Assembly (NCBI RefSeq): GCF_000423705.1
Contig: NZ_AUIM01000004.1
Coordinates: 1,004,063-1,068,062 of the forward strand
Source of the DNA: Stappia stellulata DSM 5886
GTDB taxonomy: Bacteria; Pseudomonadota; Alphaproteobacteria; Rhizobiales; Stappiaceae
Direction: 5' to 3'
DNA: 64,000 nt
In this document: piece by piece, positions 26,367-34,175 of the stretch
Numbering within the stretch: the stretch's first letter is position 1
Layout of the letters: every line of letters starts with the position of its first letter
Made by a program: the position numbers and the translations under genes
The notes under the pieces: generated by a model
What the model saw: only the letters and a program-made list of their open reading frames with translations
Databases searched by the model: none
What the model was told of the DNA's origin: nothing

Positions 26367-26782
26367 GGCGCCTTGTCCCCAAGAGCGGAGAACAGGTCGC
26401 CGGCCGGTCCCATCTCGGCGAGCCGCTTGCGGCACCCGGCCTCCACCTCTTCAAGCTCCGAAAGCGTCAGGTCGATGTCCTGGCGCTTGGCCAGAAGCTC
26501 CGCACGCCGGCTTTCGATACGGCGCATCAACAGCTGCAGCTGCCCCGCTTCGCCCGGCGCCTTCGCATACATGGTGATGATGTCGCGGATCTCGGCCAGC
26601 GAGAAGCCCAGCCGCTTGCCGCGCAGGATCAGCTTCAGCCGCGTCCGGTCGCCGGGGCGATAAAGCCGCTGGCGCCCGCGCCGTTGCGGCTTGAGAAACC
26701 CCTCGGCCTCGTAGAACCGAAGCGTCCGCGTCGTCACGCCGAATTCCTGGGTGAGCTGGGTGATGGTATAATAAGGCTGCAT
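26363..26782 (-). CDS. liuR: MerR-family transcriptional regulator (LiuR type)
   Basis: This 139-residue DNA-binding protein starts with Y-Y-T-I-T-Q-L-T-Q-E-F-G-V-T-T-R-T-L-R-F-Y-E, the winged helix-turn-helix of MerR proteins, and ends in a coiled-coil and short C-terminal effector region without metal-binding Cys clusters. LiuR regulators control branched-chain amino acid degradation. Support here is location at the head of the ivd operon and a matching DNA motif before both this gene and mccBA. The ATG at 26782 has GGAGGGG 2 bases before it. The ligand is probably an acyl-CoA intermediate; not shown. Confidence 0.85.
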   Translation of the reverse strand: MQPYYTITQLTQEFGVTTRTLRFYEAEGFLKPQRRGRQRLYRPGDRTRLKLILRGKRLGFSLAEIRDIITMYAKAPGEAGQLQLLMRRIESRRAELLAKRQDIDLTLSELEEVEAGCRKRLAEMGPAGDLFSALGDKAP

Positions 26783-27112
26783 GACCCCTCCGAGGTCATG
26801 CTGAATTACCTTTACGTTTAAGTCAATAAGTAAAATTTATACCATTTCTTACAATAAGATAACTGCTATAATTGTCGATAAGATATCGAGTTTTACCCAT
26901 CAGCGATGCACCCTTTGCGGCAGCGGCGCACCCGGCGTCTTCCCCGCCCTTGCGCGGTGGGGCGCCTGAAAGACTCCGGGTTTTTCTTGGCCTCGACCGC
27001 CCGACCCGGCAAACTGGGCCGAGGCATCCGGCAGGCCGTTCATGCCCAAACCGCCGACCGGAGCCGGTTTCAGCGGCGGGACGCATTTTCCGCCCCGACA
27101 GGAGGTCCGCAT
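26783..27112. other. 330-base divergent gap (liuR / secreted protein)
   Basis: The half near liuR is AT-rich (26811-26890), unlike the rest of the window, and holds the LiuR-type operator. On the plus strand a perfect -10 T-A-T-A-A-T (26867-26872) stands without a good -35; it might serve the secreted-protein gene. The remainder is GC-rich with no feature. Confidence 0.5.
26798..26826 (-). promoter_or_regulatory. Predicted LiuR operator/promoter of the liuR-ivd operon
   Basis: Minus-strand TTGACT (26826-26821) then N3-ACGTAAA-N-GT-N-ATTCA, the same pattern as before mccB. The TTTACGT plus-strand half-site fits published MerR/LiuR motifs in outline. The site would give autoregulation of liuR. 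A -10 element is not clear, as expected for MerR-type promoters with odd spacing. Confidence 0.7.
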
Positions 27113-27478
27113 ATGTCGACGATCCAATCCACCGCACCCGGGATGCGGAAGCCATCGCACGCACGCGCCGGCCGGATTGCCGGATACGCCGGGATGCTCG
27201 TCCTCGCCCTCGCCGCCCTTGTCCCGACCGTTGCCGAAGCGGCCCGACCCGACCTTCGCCGAATGAGCTGCGCACAGGCGCAGGCGATGGTCGCCCAGCG
27301 CGGCGCGGTGGTGATGACCACCGGCCAATACACCTATCAGCGCTTCGTCGCCGGCCCGCGCTGGTGCGACCGCTGGGAGGTCGTGCGGCCCGAGGTCGCC
27401 CGCACCCGCGACACGCAAAGCTGCGTGGTCGGCTACATCTGCGAGGTGCCGCTGTTTCGCCCCTTCGAGTGGGACTGA
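27113..27478 (+). CDS. Small secreted protein with four conserved-looking cysteines
   Basis: The 121-residue protein has a long basic N-region and a hydrophobic core (Y-A-G-M-L-V-L-A-L-A-A-L-V-P-T) ending in A-E-A-A, a good signal peptidase site (about 46). The mature domain has about 75 residues with four Cys (M-S-C, R-W-C, Q-S-C, Y-I-C), probably two disulfides, and the segment V-V-M-T-T-G-Q-Y-T-Y-Q-R-F-V. Similar uncharacterised proteins are common in Hyphomicrobiales, from memory. The ATG at 27113 has GGAGG 7 bases upstream, which decides the start against a longer open frame from 26906. Confidence 0.82.
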   Translation: MSTIQSTAPGMRKPSHARAGRIAGYAGMLVLALAALVPTVAEAARPDLRRMSCAQAQAMVAQRGAVVMTTGQYTYQRFVAGPRWCDRWEVVRPEVARTRDTQSCVVGYICEVPLFRPFEWD

Positions 27479-27709
27479 CGAAGGCAAAACAGGGCGCTCG
27501 ATTGCGCGCTCACCCAATGCACACGTTTGACGGAATTCTTCCAGCGGCTAAGGTGAAGAACGCGCTACGGCAACCGCCGGCAGTGCCGAAATGCTGAAAA
27601 ACTGTCCAGTGTCTGGCGCTTTTTCGGACTTGAGACGCGCCACGCCAGCTTGCGAAATTGTCAAAGGTTGGCAGCCGGAAAACCGGACACGGTCGCGCAG
27701 AGGGGGAGA

Positions 27710-29134
27710 ATGACGGATACAGAGCCATTCAACGAAATGCTTGGGTCCGATGGAGAGCCCCGCGCGCCCTACAAGGCGCTGGCGGACTGGTTTTCCGGCA
27801 TGACCCCTGCGGAAATGCGCAGGAAATCGCGCGAGGCCGAAACGATTTTCCGGCGTCTGGGCATCACATTCGCCGTTTATGGCACGTCGGAAGCGACCGA
27901 ACGCCTGATCCCCTTCGACATCGTGCCGCGCGTCCTCGCGGCGGCCGAATGGCGGCGCATTTCCGCCGGGATAGACCAGCGGGTGCGGGCACTGAACGCG
28001 TTCCTGCACGACATCTACCACCGCCAGGAAATCATCCGCGCCGGCCGCATTCCCGCCGATCTGGTGGTCCAGAACGAGGCCTTCCTCCCGGAGATGATCG
28101 GCTTCACCCCGCCGCGCAAGGTCTATGCGCATATCATCGGCACGGATCTCGTGCGCGTCGGCGAGGATGAGTTCTACGTTCTTGAGGACAACACCCGCAC
28201 GCCCTCCGGGGTCTCCTACATGCTGGAAAACCGCGAAACCATGATGCGCATGTTTCCGGAACTGTTTCAGCAGAACCGGGTCGCGCCGATCGAGCACTAT
28301 CCCGACCTGTTGCGCGAAACGCTGGAAAGCGTCGCACCGGAAACCTGCGACGCGCAGGACCCCACGGTCTGTATCCTCACGCCGGGGATCTACAATTCCG
28401 CCTATTTCGAGCATGCCTTCCTCGCCGACAGCATGGGCGTCGAATTGTGCGAGGCCCGCGACCTTTTCGTCGAGGACGGCAAGGTCTTCATGCGCACCAC
28501 CCGTGCGCCGGAGCGGGTGCATGTGATTTACCGGCGCATCGACGACGCCTTCCTCGACCCCCTCACCTTCCGGCCCGACAGCATGCTTGGCGTGCCGGGG
28601 CTGTTCGACGCCTATCGCGCGGGAAACGTCACGATCTGCAATGCGCCGGGCACCGGCATCGCCGACGACAAGGCGGTCTATGCCTATCTGCCGGAGATCA
28701 TCGAATTCTACACCGGGCAAAAGCCGATCCTGCAGAACGTCCCCACCTGGAACTGCGCGCGGGACGACGATCTGGCCTATGTGCTCGACCATCTGTCGGA
28801 CATCGTGGTCAAGGAAGTGCACGGATCGGGCGGCTACGGCATGCTGATCGGTCCGACCGCCTCCAAACGCGAGCTGGCGGAATTCAAGCGGCGGCTCAAG
28901 GCCAATCCGTCGAACTACATCGCCCAGCCGACCCTGTCGCTCTCCGCGTGTCCCACCCATGTCGCCTCGGGCCTCGCCCCGCGGCATGTCGACCTCAGGC
29001 CCTATGTTCTGGTCGGGGACAAGGTGCGCATCACGCCTGGCGGGCTGACCCGCGTTGCCTTGAAGAAGGGCTCGCTGGTGGTCAATTCCAGCCAGGGTGG
29101 CGGCACCAAGGACACCTGGGTACTGGAGGACTGA
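27710..29134 (+). CDS. Circularly permuted type 2 ATP-grasp protein
   Basis: The 474-residue protein has the N-terminal signature E-R-L-I-P-F-D-I-V-P-R-V-L and L-E-D-N-T-R-T-P-S-G-V-S-Y, then K-E-V-H-G-S-G-G-Y-G-M-L as the permuted ATP-grasp glycine-rich loop. Such proteins are predicted to form peptide (amide) bonds with ATP. It heads a four-gene same-strand cluster with alpha-E, transglutaminase and Anbu genes; alpha-E starts 6 bases after its stop. The ATG at 27710 has GGGGGAG 2 bases upstream. The reaction product is unknown. Confidence 0.93.
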   Translation: MTDTEPFNEMLGSDGEPRAPYKALADWFSGMTPAEMRRKSREAETIFRRLGITFAVYGTSEATERLIPFDIVPRVLAAAEWRRISAGIDQRVRALNAFLHDIYHRQEIIRAGRIPADLVVQNEAFLPEMIGFTPPRKVYAHIIGTDLVRVGEDEFYVLEDNTRTPSGVSYMLENRETMMRMFPELFQQNRVAPIEHYPDLLRETLESVAPETCDAQDPTVCILTPGIYNSAYFEHAFLADSMGVELCEARDLFVEDGKVFMRTTRAPERVHVIYRRIDDAFLDPLTFRPDSMLGVPGLFDAYRAGNVTICNAPGTGIADDKAVYAYLPEIIEFYTGQKPILQNVPTWNCARDDDLAYVLDHLSDIVVKEVHGSGGYGMLIGPTASKRELAEFKRRLKANPSNYIAQPTLSLSACPTHVASGLAPRHVDLRPYVLVGDKVRITPGGLTRVALKKGSLVVNSSQGGGTKDTWVLED

Positions 29135-29140
29135 CAAGAC

Positions 29141-30088
29141 ATGCTCGGCCGCACCGCCGCTTCGCTCTACTGGACCTCGCGCTACAACGAGCGCGCGGAG
29201 AACATGGCCCGCCTGCTGGAAGTCGGCTATCGCATCGCGATGACCCCGCGCCTGGGGCAGGATCATTCCGACGACTGGCGCTCCACGCTGGTGAGCGCGG
29301 GATGCGACGGAGCGTTCTTCGCCAAATACGACGACCCGAGCAAGCGGGCCGTCGTCCAGCACATGCTGTTCGACCGGGACAATCCCTCCTCGGTACGTTC
29401 TTGCATCGAGGCCGCACGCAACAACGCCCGTTCCGTCAGGACCGCCATCACCGGAGAAATGTGGGAAAGCCTGAACACCACCTATCTGGAGTTCCTGGAC
29501 ATTCGTCCGCAGCACATGACCGACAACAAGCTGCCGGACTTCCTGGCCTGGATCAAACAGCGCTCCATGCTGTTTCGTGGCGCAATGCTCGGAACCCTGA
29601 TGCGCGACGCGGGCTACCATTTCAGCCAGTTCGGCGCCTTCATCGAGCGCACGGACAACACCGCCCGGATCCTCGACGTGAAGTACTGGATCCTGCTGCC
29701 GGACAACGAAGTGATCGGCGGCGACCTGGACCGCTACCAGTGGACCACGATCCTGCGGTCGGTTTCGGCGCACAGGAGCTATCGCCACGCCTATCGCGAT
29801 GCGCAGGTCCGTCCCTTCAACGTGGCGGAATTCCTGATCCTGCGAAAGGAAATGCCACGGTCGATCGCATACTGCTATGATTGGATCGCGGAAAGCGCCG
29901 CCGCGCTTGCGGTGCGTTATCACGACAGTCCGGTCAGCTGCGACATGGCGCAAGGCACGTTGTCGCTTCTGGAAGACACCTCGATGGACCGGATCTTCCA
30001 GGGCGGCCTGCACGAGTTCCTGACCGACCTCATCGGCCGCAACAACGCGCTTGGCGCCCAGCTCGCCGCGGACTACCACTTCTCGTGA
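29141..30088 (+). CDS. Alpha-E domain protein
   Basis: The 315-residue, mostly alpha-helical protein opens with M-L-G-R-T-A-A-S-L-Y-W-T-S-R-Y-x-E-R-A-E-N, the hallmark of the alpha-E family, which nearly always accompanies a circularly permuted ATP-grasp protein. The conserved E-R-A-E-N/R-x-x-N-A-R-S-V-R pattern suggests a bound-ligand pocket. No enzymatic activity has been shown; it may be a scaffold or ligase cofactor. Six-base spacing from the ATP-grasp gene indicates cotranscription and balanced output. Confidence 0.92.
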   Translation: MLGRTAASLYWTSRYNERAENMARLLEVGYRIAMTPRLGQDHSDDWRSTLVSAGCDGAFFAKYDDPSKRAVVQHMLFDRDNPSSVRSCIEAARNNARSVRTAITGEMWESLNTTYLEFLDIRPQHMTDNKLPDFLAWIKQRSMLFRGAMLGTLMRDAGYHFSQFGAFIERTDNTARILDVKYWILLPDNEVIGGDLDRYQWTTILRSVSAHRSYRHAYRDAQVRPFNVAEFLILRKEMPRSIAYCYDWIAESAAALAVRYHDSPVSCDMAQGTLSLLEDTSMDRIFQGGLHEFLTDLIGRNNALGAQLAADYHFS

Positions 30089-30137
30089 CACGGACCGGAC
30101 GCAGGTCCGACACGCGACCAACGGAGGCCGACGGCCC

Positions 30138-30956
30138 ATGCGCCTCGTCGTGAAACACGTCACCCGCTATGCCTACGAGCAGCCGATCGCTCACATGATC
30201 CAGCAATTGCGGCTCGTTCCCCATACCCACAAGGGCCAGAAGATCCTGTCCTGGTCGGTAAGCGTTCCGGGCCTGGAACGCGGAGCGCACTACACAGACG
30301 CATTCGGGAACCGCGTCGATCTCGTCAGCCATCGCGGCCCCGTGACCGAACTCACAGTCGCCGTCGAGGGGATGGTTGAGACGAGTGACACGGCCGGGAT
30401 CGTCGGGGCGTTTCCCTATGCCGCACCGGATGGCGTGTTCCGACGCTTCACGCCCCTCACCCAGACGAATGCATCGATCCGGCGTCTCGGCGCCATCGCC
30501 GAGAACACCGACGACATTGCCGGATTTCACGAGCTGATGCATGCCATTCGCGACAAGGTCGGCTATCAAACGGGCGTCACCGAAGTCCATACGACCGCAG
30601 CCGAGGCACTCTCGTCCGGCCTCGGGGTCTGCCAGGATCATGCACATATTTTCATCAGTGCGGCACGCAGCATCGGCGTTCCCGCCCGCTATGTCTCAGG
30701 CTACATGCTGATGGGGGACGAGCAGGATTCCGAGGCCCATCACGCCTGGGCCGAGGTCAAGCTTCCCTCGCTCGGCTGGGTCGGGTTCGACGTTTCCAAC
30801 GGCATGTGCCCGACGGAGCGCTACATCCGCCTGACCTGCGGTCTGGATTCGCGTTCCGCCGCGCCCATTCGCGGCGTTCGACGGGGAAATGGCGACGAGG
30901 CCATGTCGGTCGAGGTGGCGGTCCTGCAGGAATCGGCGCAATCTCAGCAACAATGA
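30138..30956 (+). CDS. Transglutaminase-like cysteine protease/transferase
   Basis: The 272-residue protein has an N-terminal beta domain (V-K-H-V-T-R-Y-A-Y-E-Q-P) and a transglutaminase-like core with the full triad C165 (G-V-C-Q-D-H-A-H), H202 (H-H-A-W-A-E-V) and D218 (G-F-D-V-S-N). Bacterial members of this type are predicted peptidases or amide transferases. The ATG at 30138 follows GGAGG by 11 bases; the open frame back to 30051 overlaps the alpha-E stop. It shares the strand with the ATP-grasp and alpha-E genes, 49 bases downstream. Confidence 0.93.
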   Translation: MRLVVKHVTRYAYEQPIAHMIQQLRLVPHTHKGQKILSWSVSVPGLERGAHYTDAFGNRVDLVSHRGPVTELTVAVEGMVETSDTAGIVGAFPYAAPDGVFRRFTPLTQTNASIRRLGAIAENTDDIAGFHELMHAIRDKVGYQTGVTEVHTTAAEALSSGLGVCQDHAHIFISAARSIGVPARYVSGYMLMGDEQDSEAHHAWAEVKLPSLGWVGFDVSNGMCPTERYIRLTCGLDSRSAAPIRGVRRGNGDEAMSVEVAVLQESAQSQQQ

Positions 30957-31066
30957 AACCGTTGCTCCGGTCCCCGGAACGCGGTCATATCCGTCACAAC
31001 GTCCCATAAGGGAATCAGTTCGCACTGCGGCAACCCGTTGCCACGGTGCGTGTCAAACGGTGCAAC

Positions 31067-31798
31067 ATGACGTACTGCGTGGGCCTCAAACTCGACCGCG
31101 GCCTTGTGATGGCCGCCGATACCCGCACGAATGCCGGGCTCGACAATGTCGCAACCTTCAAAAAGCTGAATGTCTGGGAAAAGCCCGGCGAGCGGGTGAT
31201 CAGCCTGATGTCCGCCGGCAATCTCGCCATCACCCAGTCCGTGGTGAGCCTCTTGTCGGAGCGGCTGGAAAGCGACGACCCCACCCGCCCGACGCTGTTC
31301 TCGGTCGAGACGATGTTCCAGGCCGCGCGCCTCGTCGGCAGCGTCATGCGCGATGTGCGCGCCATCGACGGCGATGCGCTTGCCGCCAATTCCGAAAGCT
31401 TCAGCGTGACCTTCCTGCTGGGCGGCCAGATCAAGGGCGAGACCCCGCGGCTGTTCCAGATCTACTCCGCCGGCAATTTCATCGAGGCCTCGCACGACAC
31501 GCCCTTCCTGCAGATCGGCGAGCACAAATACGGCAAGCCGATCCTCGACCGGGTGACCCAGGCCGACATGCGCCTTGGCCAGGCGGCGAAACTGGTGCTC
31601 CTGTCGTTCAACTCGACGCTGCGGTCGAACCTGTCCGTCGGCATGCCGATCGACATGCTGCTCTACAACACCGACAGCTTCTCGGCCCATCGCCAGACGC
31701 GGATCGAGGAAACCGACCGATATTTCGCGGATATGTCGCGCATGTGGTCCGAAAAGCTCCGCGACGCAGTCGCCGAGATCCCCGACTTCGAGATCTGA
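31067..31798 (+). CDS. Anbu-type proteasome-like peptidase
   Basis: The 243-residue protein starts M-T-Y-C-V-G-L, so loss of Met exposes Thr2, the N-terminal nucleophile of Ntn hydrolases. A-A-D18-T-R-T-N-A-G and K33 (A-T-F-K-K) complete the proteasome-type site. Anbu proteins are the proposed ancestral bacterial proteasome relatives and assemble into helical or spiral oligomers; their natural substrates are unknown. The frame is open from a GTG at 31046 but that would bury the nucleophile. It lies 110 bases after the transglutaminase gene and is probably part of its transcript. Confidence 0.93.
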   Translation: MTYCVGLKLDRGLVMAADTRTNAGLDNVATFKKLNVWEKPGERVISLMSAGNLAITQSVVSLLSERLESDDPTRPTLFSVETMFQAARLVGSVMRDVRAIDGDALAANSESFSVTFLLGGQIKGETPRLFQIYSAGNFIEASHDTPFLQIGEHKYGKPILDRVTQADMRLGQAAKLVLLSFNSTLRSNLSVGMPIDMLLYNTDSFSAHRQTRIEETDRYFADMSRMWSEKLRDAVAEIPDFEI

Positions 31799-31840
31799 CG
31801 CCACGCCCCCAAACGCGAAACCAACGCGGCGGCGGCCCCT

Positions 31841-32563
31841 CTACGAGGGCGGCGCCAATTGCGCGGCCGCCGCCGCAGCGAGTGCCTCCGCAAGCTCCTG
31901 CTTGTTGGCTTCGCCGACATGCGCATCACTCGCCTTGTCGCCGAAAAACGGTTCCGTAAGCGCGGAAGGAATGTCGAGCGCCGACACGCTGCCATAGCCG
32001 CGATCGCCCTTGTCGCGTTCCTTCAGCCCGCGGTCGTAGAGCCCGAGCGCACCCAGCATCGCGTCCTGCAGCCGTTGTGCCCAGGCCTTGGAACCGGCAT
32101 TCTTGTCCTCGTCATAAAGCGTTTCCGTGCCGTGTGCTGCGCCGTTGTAGGCGTTGAAATGCAACTCCATCACACAGCTCGCGCCCCATTTGGCGACCTG
32201 CTTGTAAGCGCCGCTGATGCCGATCCCGTCACGAAAGAAGATCTTGCTCTGCACGCCACGGGACATGCAGGCCTGATGCACCATTGCGGCAAGATCCTTG
32301 TTCCAGGGATACTCGTTCTTGTGGATCGGCGCCCCGCCCGAGGCGCCGGGACTGTTCTTGGTGTGCCCGACGACAATGGCGACCGCCGGACCCGTGGCCC
32401 GTGCCACGATCTCCTTTTCCACCTCGACCCCCGCCCGCTTGCCAAGCAGGATCTCTTCCAGATCGTTCAGCCGCTCCCGCTCGGCGCGGATGGCCTGGTA
32501 GTCCTCATAGGAAATGTCTTCACCCGCCAGAATGCGGCGCTCGATCTCTGCAATATCGGCCAT
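31841..32563 (-). CDS. N-acetylmuramoyl-L-alanine amidase-like protein (Amidase_3 type)
   Basis: The 240-residue protein has the zinc ligands H67 (V-V-G-H-T), E84 (N-E-Y-P-W) and H135 (M-E-L-H-F-N-A) and catalytic E147 (G-T-E-T-L-Y) of AmiC-type amidases, which cut the bond between muramic acid and the stem peptide. There is no signal peptide, unusual for a cell-wall amidase, but the first 50 residues form a charged helix. Similar leaderless amidases occur as phage endolysins; no phage genes are near. ATG at 32563 has GGGGAGA. It converges with the Anbu gene, 42 bases apart. Confidence 0.82.
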   Translation of the reverse strand: MADIAEIERRILAGEDISYEDYQAIRAERERLNDLEEILLGKRAGVEVEKEIVARATGPAVAIVVGHTKNSPGASGGAPIHKNEYPWNKDLAAMVHQACMSRGVQSKIFFRDGIGISGAYKQVAKWGASCVMELHFNAYNGAAHGTETLYDEDKNAGSKAWAQRLQDAMLGALGLYDRGLKERDKGDRGYGSVSALDIPSALTEPFFGDKASDAHVGEANKQELAEALAAAAAAQLAPPS

Positions 32564-32691
32564 CTTGCGTCTCCCCATCGCAAGACGCAATTATGGCGCG
32601 TATTTTCCAATCCAACAATCAAACAAATGACGAGACATCCAGCCGCGCCAACGAGACCTGTCGCGAAAAACCTGGAGACAGGGGCCGATGA

Positions 32692-33477
32692 TCACTTCTC
32701 GCGCGTCACCGACAGGACGAAGGCGGCCGCATCGAAGTCGCGCCTGCGCAGCGCGCGGGTGCGCAGCGCCTCTTCGTCGGCGCCCCATTGCTCGATGTTC
32801 CAGTCCTCATCGAGATGCGCGGCCCGCCAGATCGTCTCCGGATCGAAGGCCTCATGCGCCAACGCCAGCGACAGCAACGCGGAGCCGGTCAGCGTGGTCG
32901 CGACATGAAGCGCGGCAAGCCACAGCGGCGAGGCCGGTTCCAGCCTTTCGCGAATGCGCGCGATCACTGCGGGATCCTGACGCACCGGCATGATGCCCTC
33001 GGCCAGCACGAAGCGGCCGGCGTAGCGCGCCTCCGCCCAGCCAAGCACGGCGCCCCATTGGTCGTTCTGGCGCTGGACCAGCGTGTCCGGCGTTTCCGCG
33101 CGGTAGAACAGCAGATCGTTTCCGGCGTATTTGGCGACGTCGTCGGCGACCTCCGGCATGCGGTTCGACACGGCATCGATCGCAACATTCGCGATCCGCG
33201 TCAGCGGCATGCGCAGCGGATCGATTTCGGTTTCCTGCGCGTCCCATTCCTCCGCGACCCGGCGCGCGAGGCCCTCGTCGGGCAGAACCAGCCGGCCGCG
33301 CTGAGCGGTCTTGACCGGACGCCCGTCGAGCAGAACGGAAAAGCCGTCGGCTCCGGCATCCACCGACACGACGGTGTAAAAGCGCTTGGGCAGCTGCTTG
33401 CGAGACAGCGTCTTCGCGCGTTCCACGGGATCAAGGGCCCCGCCGCCCGCTTCCAGCTCTTCCAGCAGATCGCGCAT
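32692..33477 (-). CDS. ATP12-family F1-ATPase assembly chaperone
   Basis: ATP12 binds the alpha subunit of F1-ATPase during assembly and is shared by mitochondria and alphaproteobacteria. The 261-residue protein has K-R-F-Y-T-V-V-S-V, the P-L-T-R-I-A-N-V-A-I-D segment and the acidic C-terminal motif E-A-F-D-P-E-T-I-W-R-A-A-H-L-D-E-D-W, with conserved acidic residues of the family. Its stop codon overlaps the start region of the preceding HAD gene by one base (33477), indicating a common transcript with rluC and the HAD gene. Confidence 0.96.
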   Translation of the reverse strand: MRDLLEELEAGGGALDPVERAKTLSRKQLPKRFYTVVSVDAGADGFSVLLDGRPVKTAQRGRLVLPDEGLARRVAEEWDAQETEIDPLRMPLTRIANVAIDAVSNRMPEVADDVAKYAGNDLLFYRAETPDTLVQRQNDQWGAVLGWAEARYAGRFVLAEGIMPVRQDPAVIARIRERLEPASPLWLAALHVATTLTGSALLSLALAHEAFDPETIWRAAHLDEDWNIEQWGADEEALRTRALRRRDFDAAAFVLSVTREK

Positions 33478-34172
33478 CAGGCAATGTCCCTTTCTGCGGC
33501 AAACAGATCGAGCCCGAACGTCTCGGCCAGCGCGCCCTGAAGCTCGCCAAAACGATCGATGATGCGTCCGGCCCCGCTCGCCACGAGCATCTCGCGCGAA
33601 TGATAGCCCCAGGTCACCCCGACGGACGCCACGCCAGCGGCGCGCGCCATGTCGATATCGAACGTCGTGTCCCCGATCATCACCGTCTTGTCGGCCTGCG
33701 CGCCCGTTTCGGCCATCGCCTGCAGGATCATTCCCGGGTGAGGCTTGGACGGAGCGCTGTCCGCCGTCTGGATAGTGACGAACATCTGCTCCAGGCCATG
33801 CATCTCCTGCATGTGGCGCACGCCACGCAGGGCTTTTCCGGTCGCCACGCCGAGCAACACGTCCTCGCGCGCATGCAGCGCGTCGAGCACGGCGCGCGCG
33901 CCTGGATAAAGCGGATCGTGATCGAGCCCGGCGAGCCGGCGCTCGACCTTGGCCTGGCGATAGGCATCCGCCATCGCAGGCACGAGATGCGCGTGCTCGG
34001 GCGCGACAAGCCGCTTGAAGGCGACATCGAGGGAAAGTCCGACGATAGACAGACCCGTGCGCCGGTCCGGCGGCGTAAGCCCCACCGCCTCGAACCCCAC
34101 GCTCAGCCCGTGCAGGATCGTGTCCTGGCTGTCGATCAGCGTCCCGTCACAATCGAAAATGACCAGATACAG
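33477..34172 (-). CDS. HAD-IA family phosphatase, apparent CTG start
   Basis: The 231-residue HAD hydrolase has D7-C-D9-G-T (nucleophile and acid), a cap domain at about 15-90, T of V-A-T-G-K-A, K of S-K-P-H-P-G and D-D-like M-I-G-D-T-T-F-D-I-D, so all four HAD motifs are present. The only ATG (34100) would delete motif I. Upstream codons to the rluC stop (34178-34176) contain no ATG, GTG or TTG; a CTG at 34172 has GGAGG 8 bases before it and is the best start. It resembles phosphoglycolate phosphatases (Gph) but substrate is unproven. Confidence 0.85.
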   Translation of the reverse strand: MYLVIFDCDGTLIDSQDTILHGLSVGFEAVGLTPPDRRTGLSIVGLSLDVAFKRLVAPEHAHLVPAMADAYRQAKVERRLAGLDHDPLYPGARAVLDALHAREDVLLGVATGKALRGVRHMQEMHGLEQMFVTIQTADSAPSKPHPGMILQAMAETGAQADKTVMIGDTTFDIDMARAAGVASVGVTWGYHSREMLVASGAGRIIDRFGELQGALAETFGLDLFAAERDIA

Positions 34173-34175
34173 GGC

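Noticed and set aside
27548..30163. 871-codon open frame on the minus strand
   Set aside because: It lies antisense to the ATP-grasp and alpha-E genes, which have clear motifs and ribosome sites. Its sequence is Arg/His/Val-rich and matches no family; long antisense frames are common in GC-rich DNA.
31841..32563. Amidase as a prophage endolysin
   Set aside because: The lack of a signal peptide fits an endolysin, but no holin, tail, capsid or integrase genes are near.
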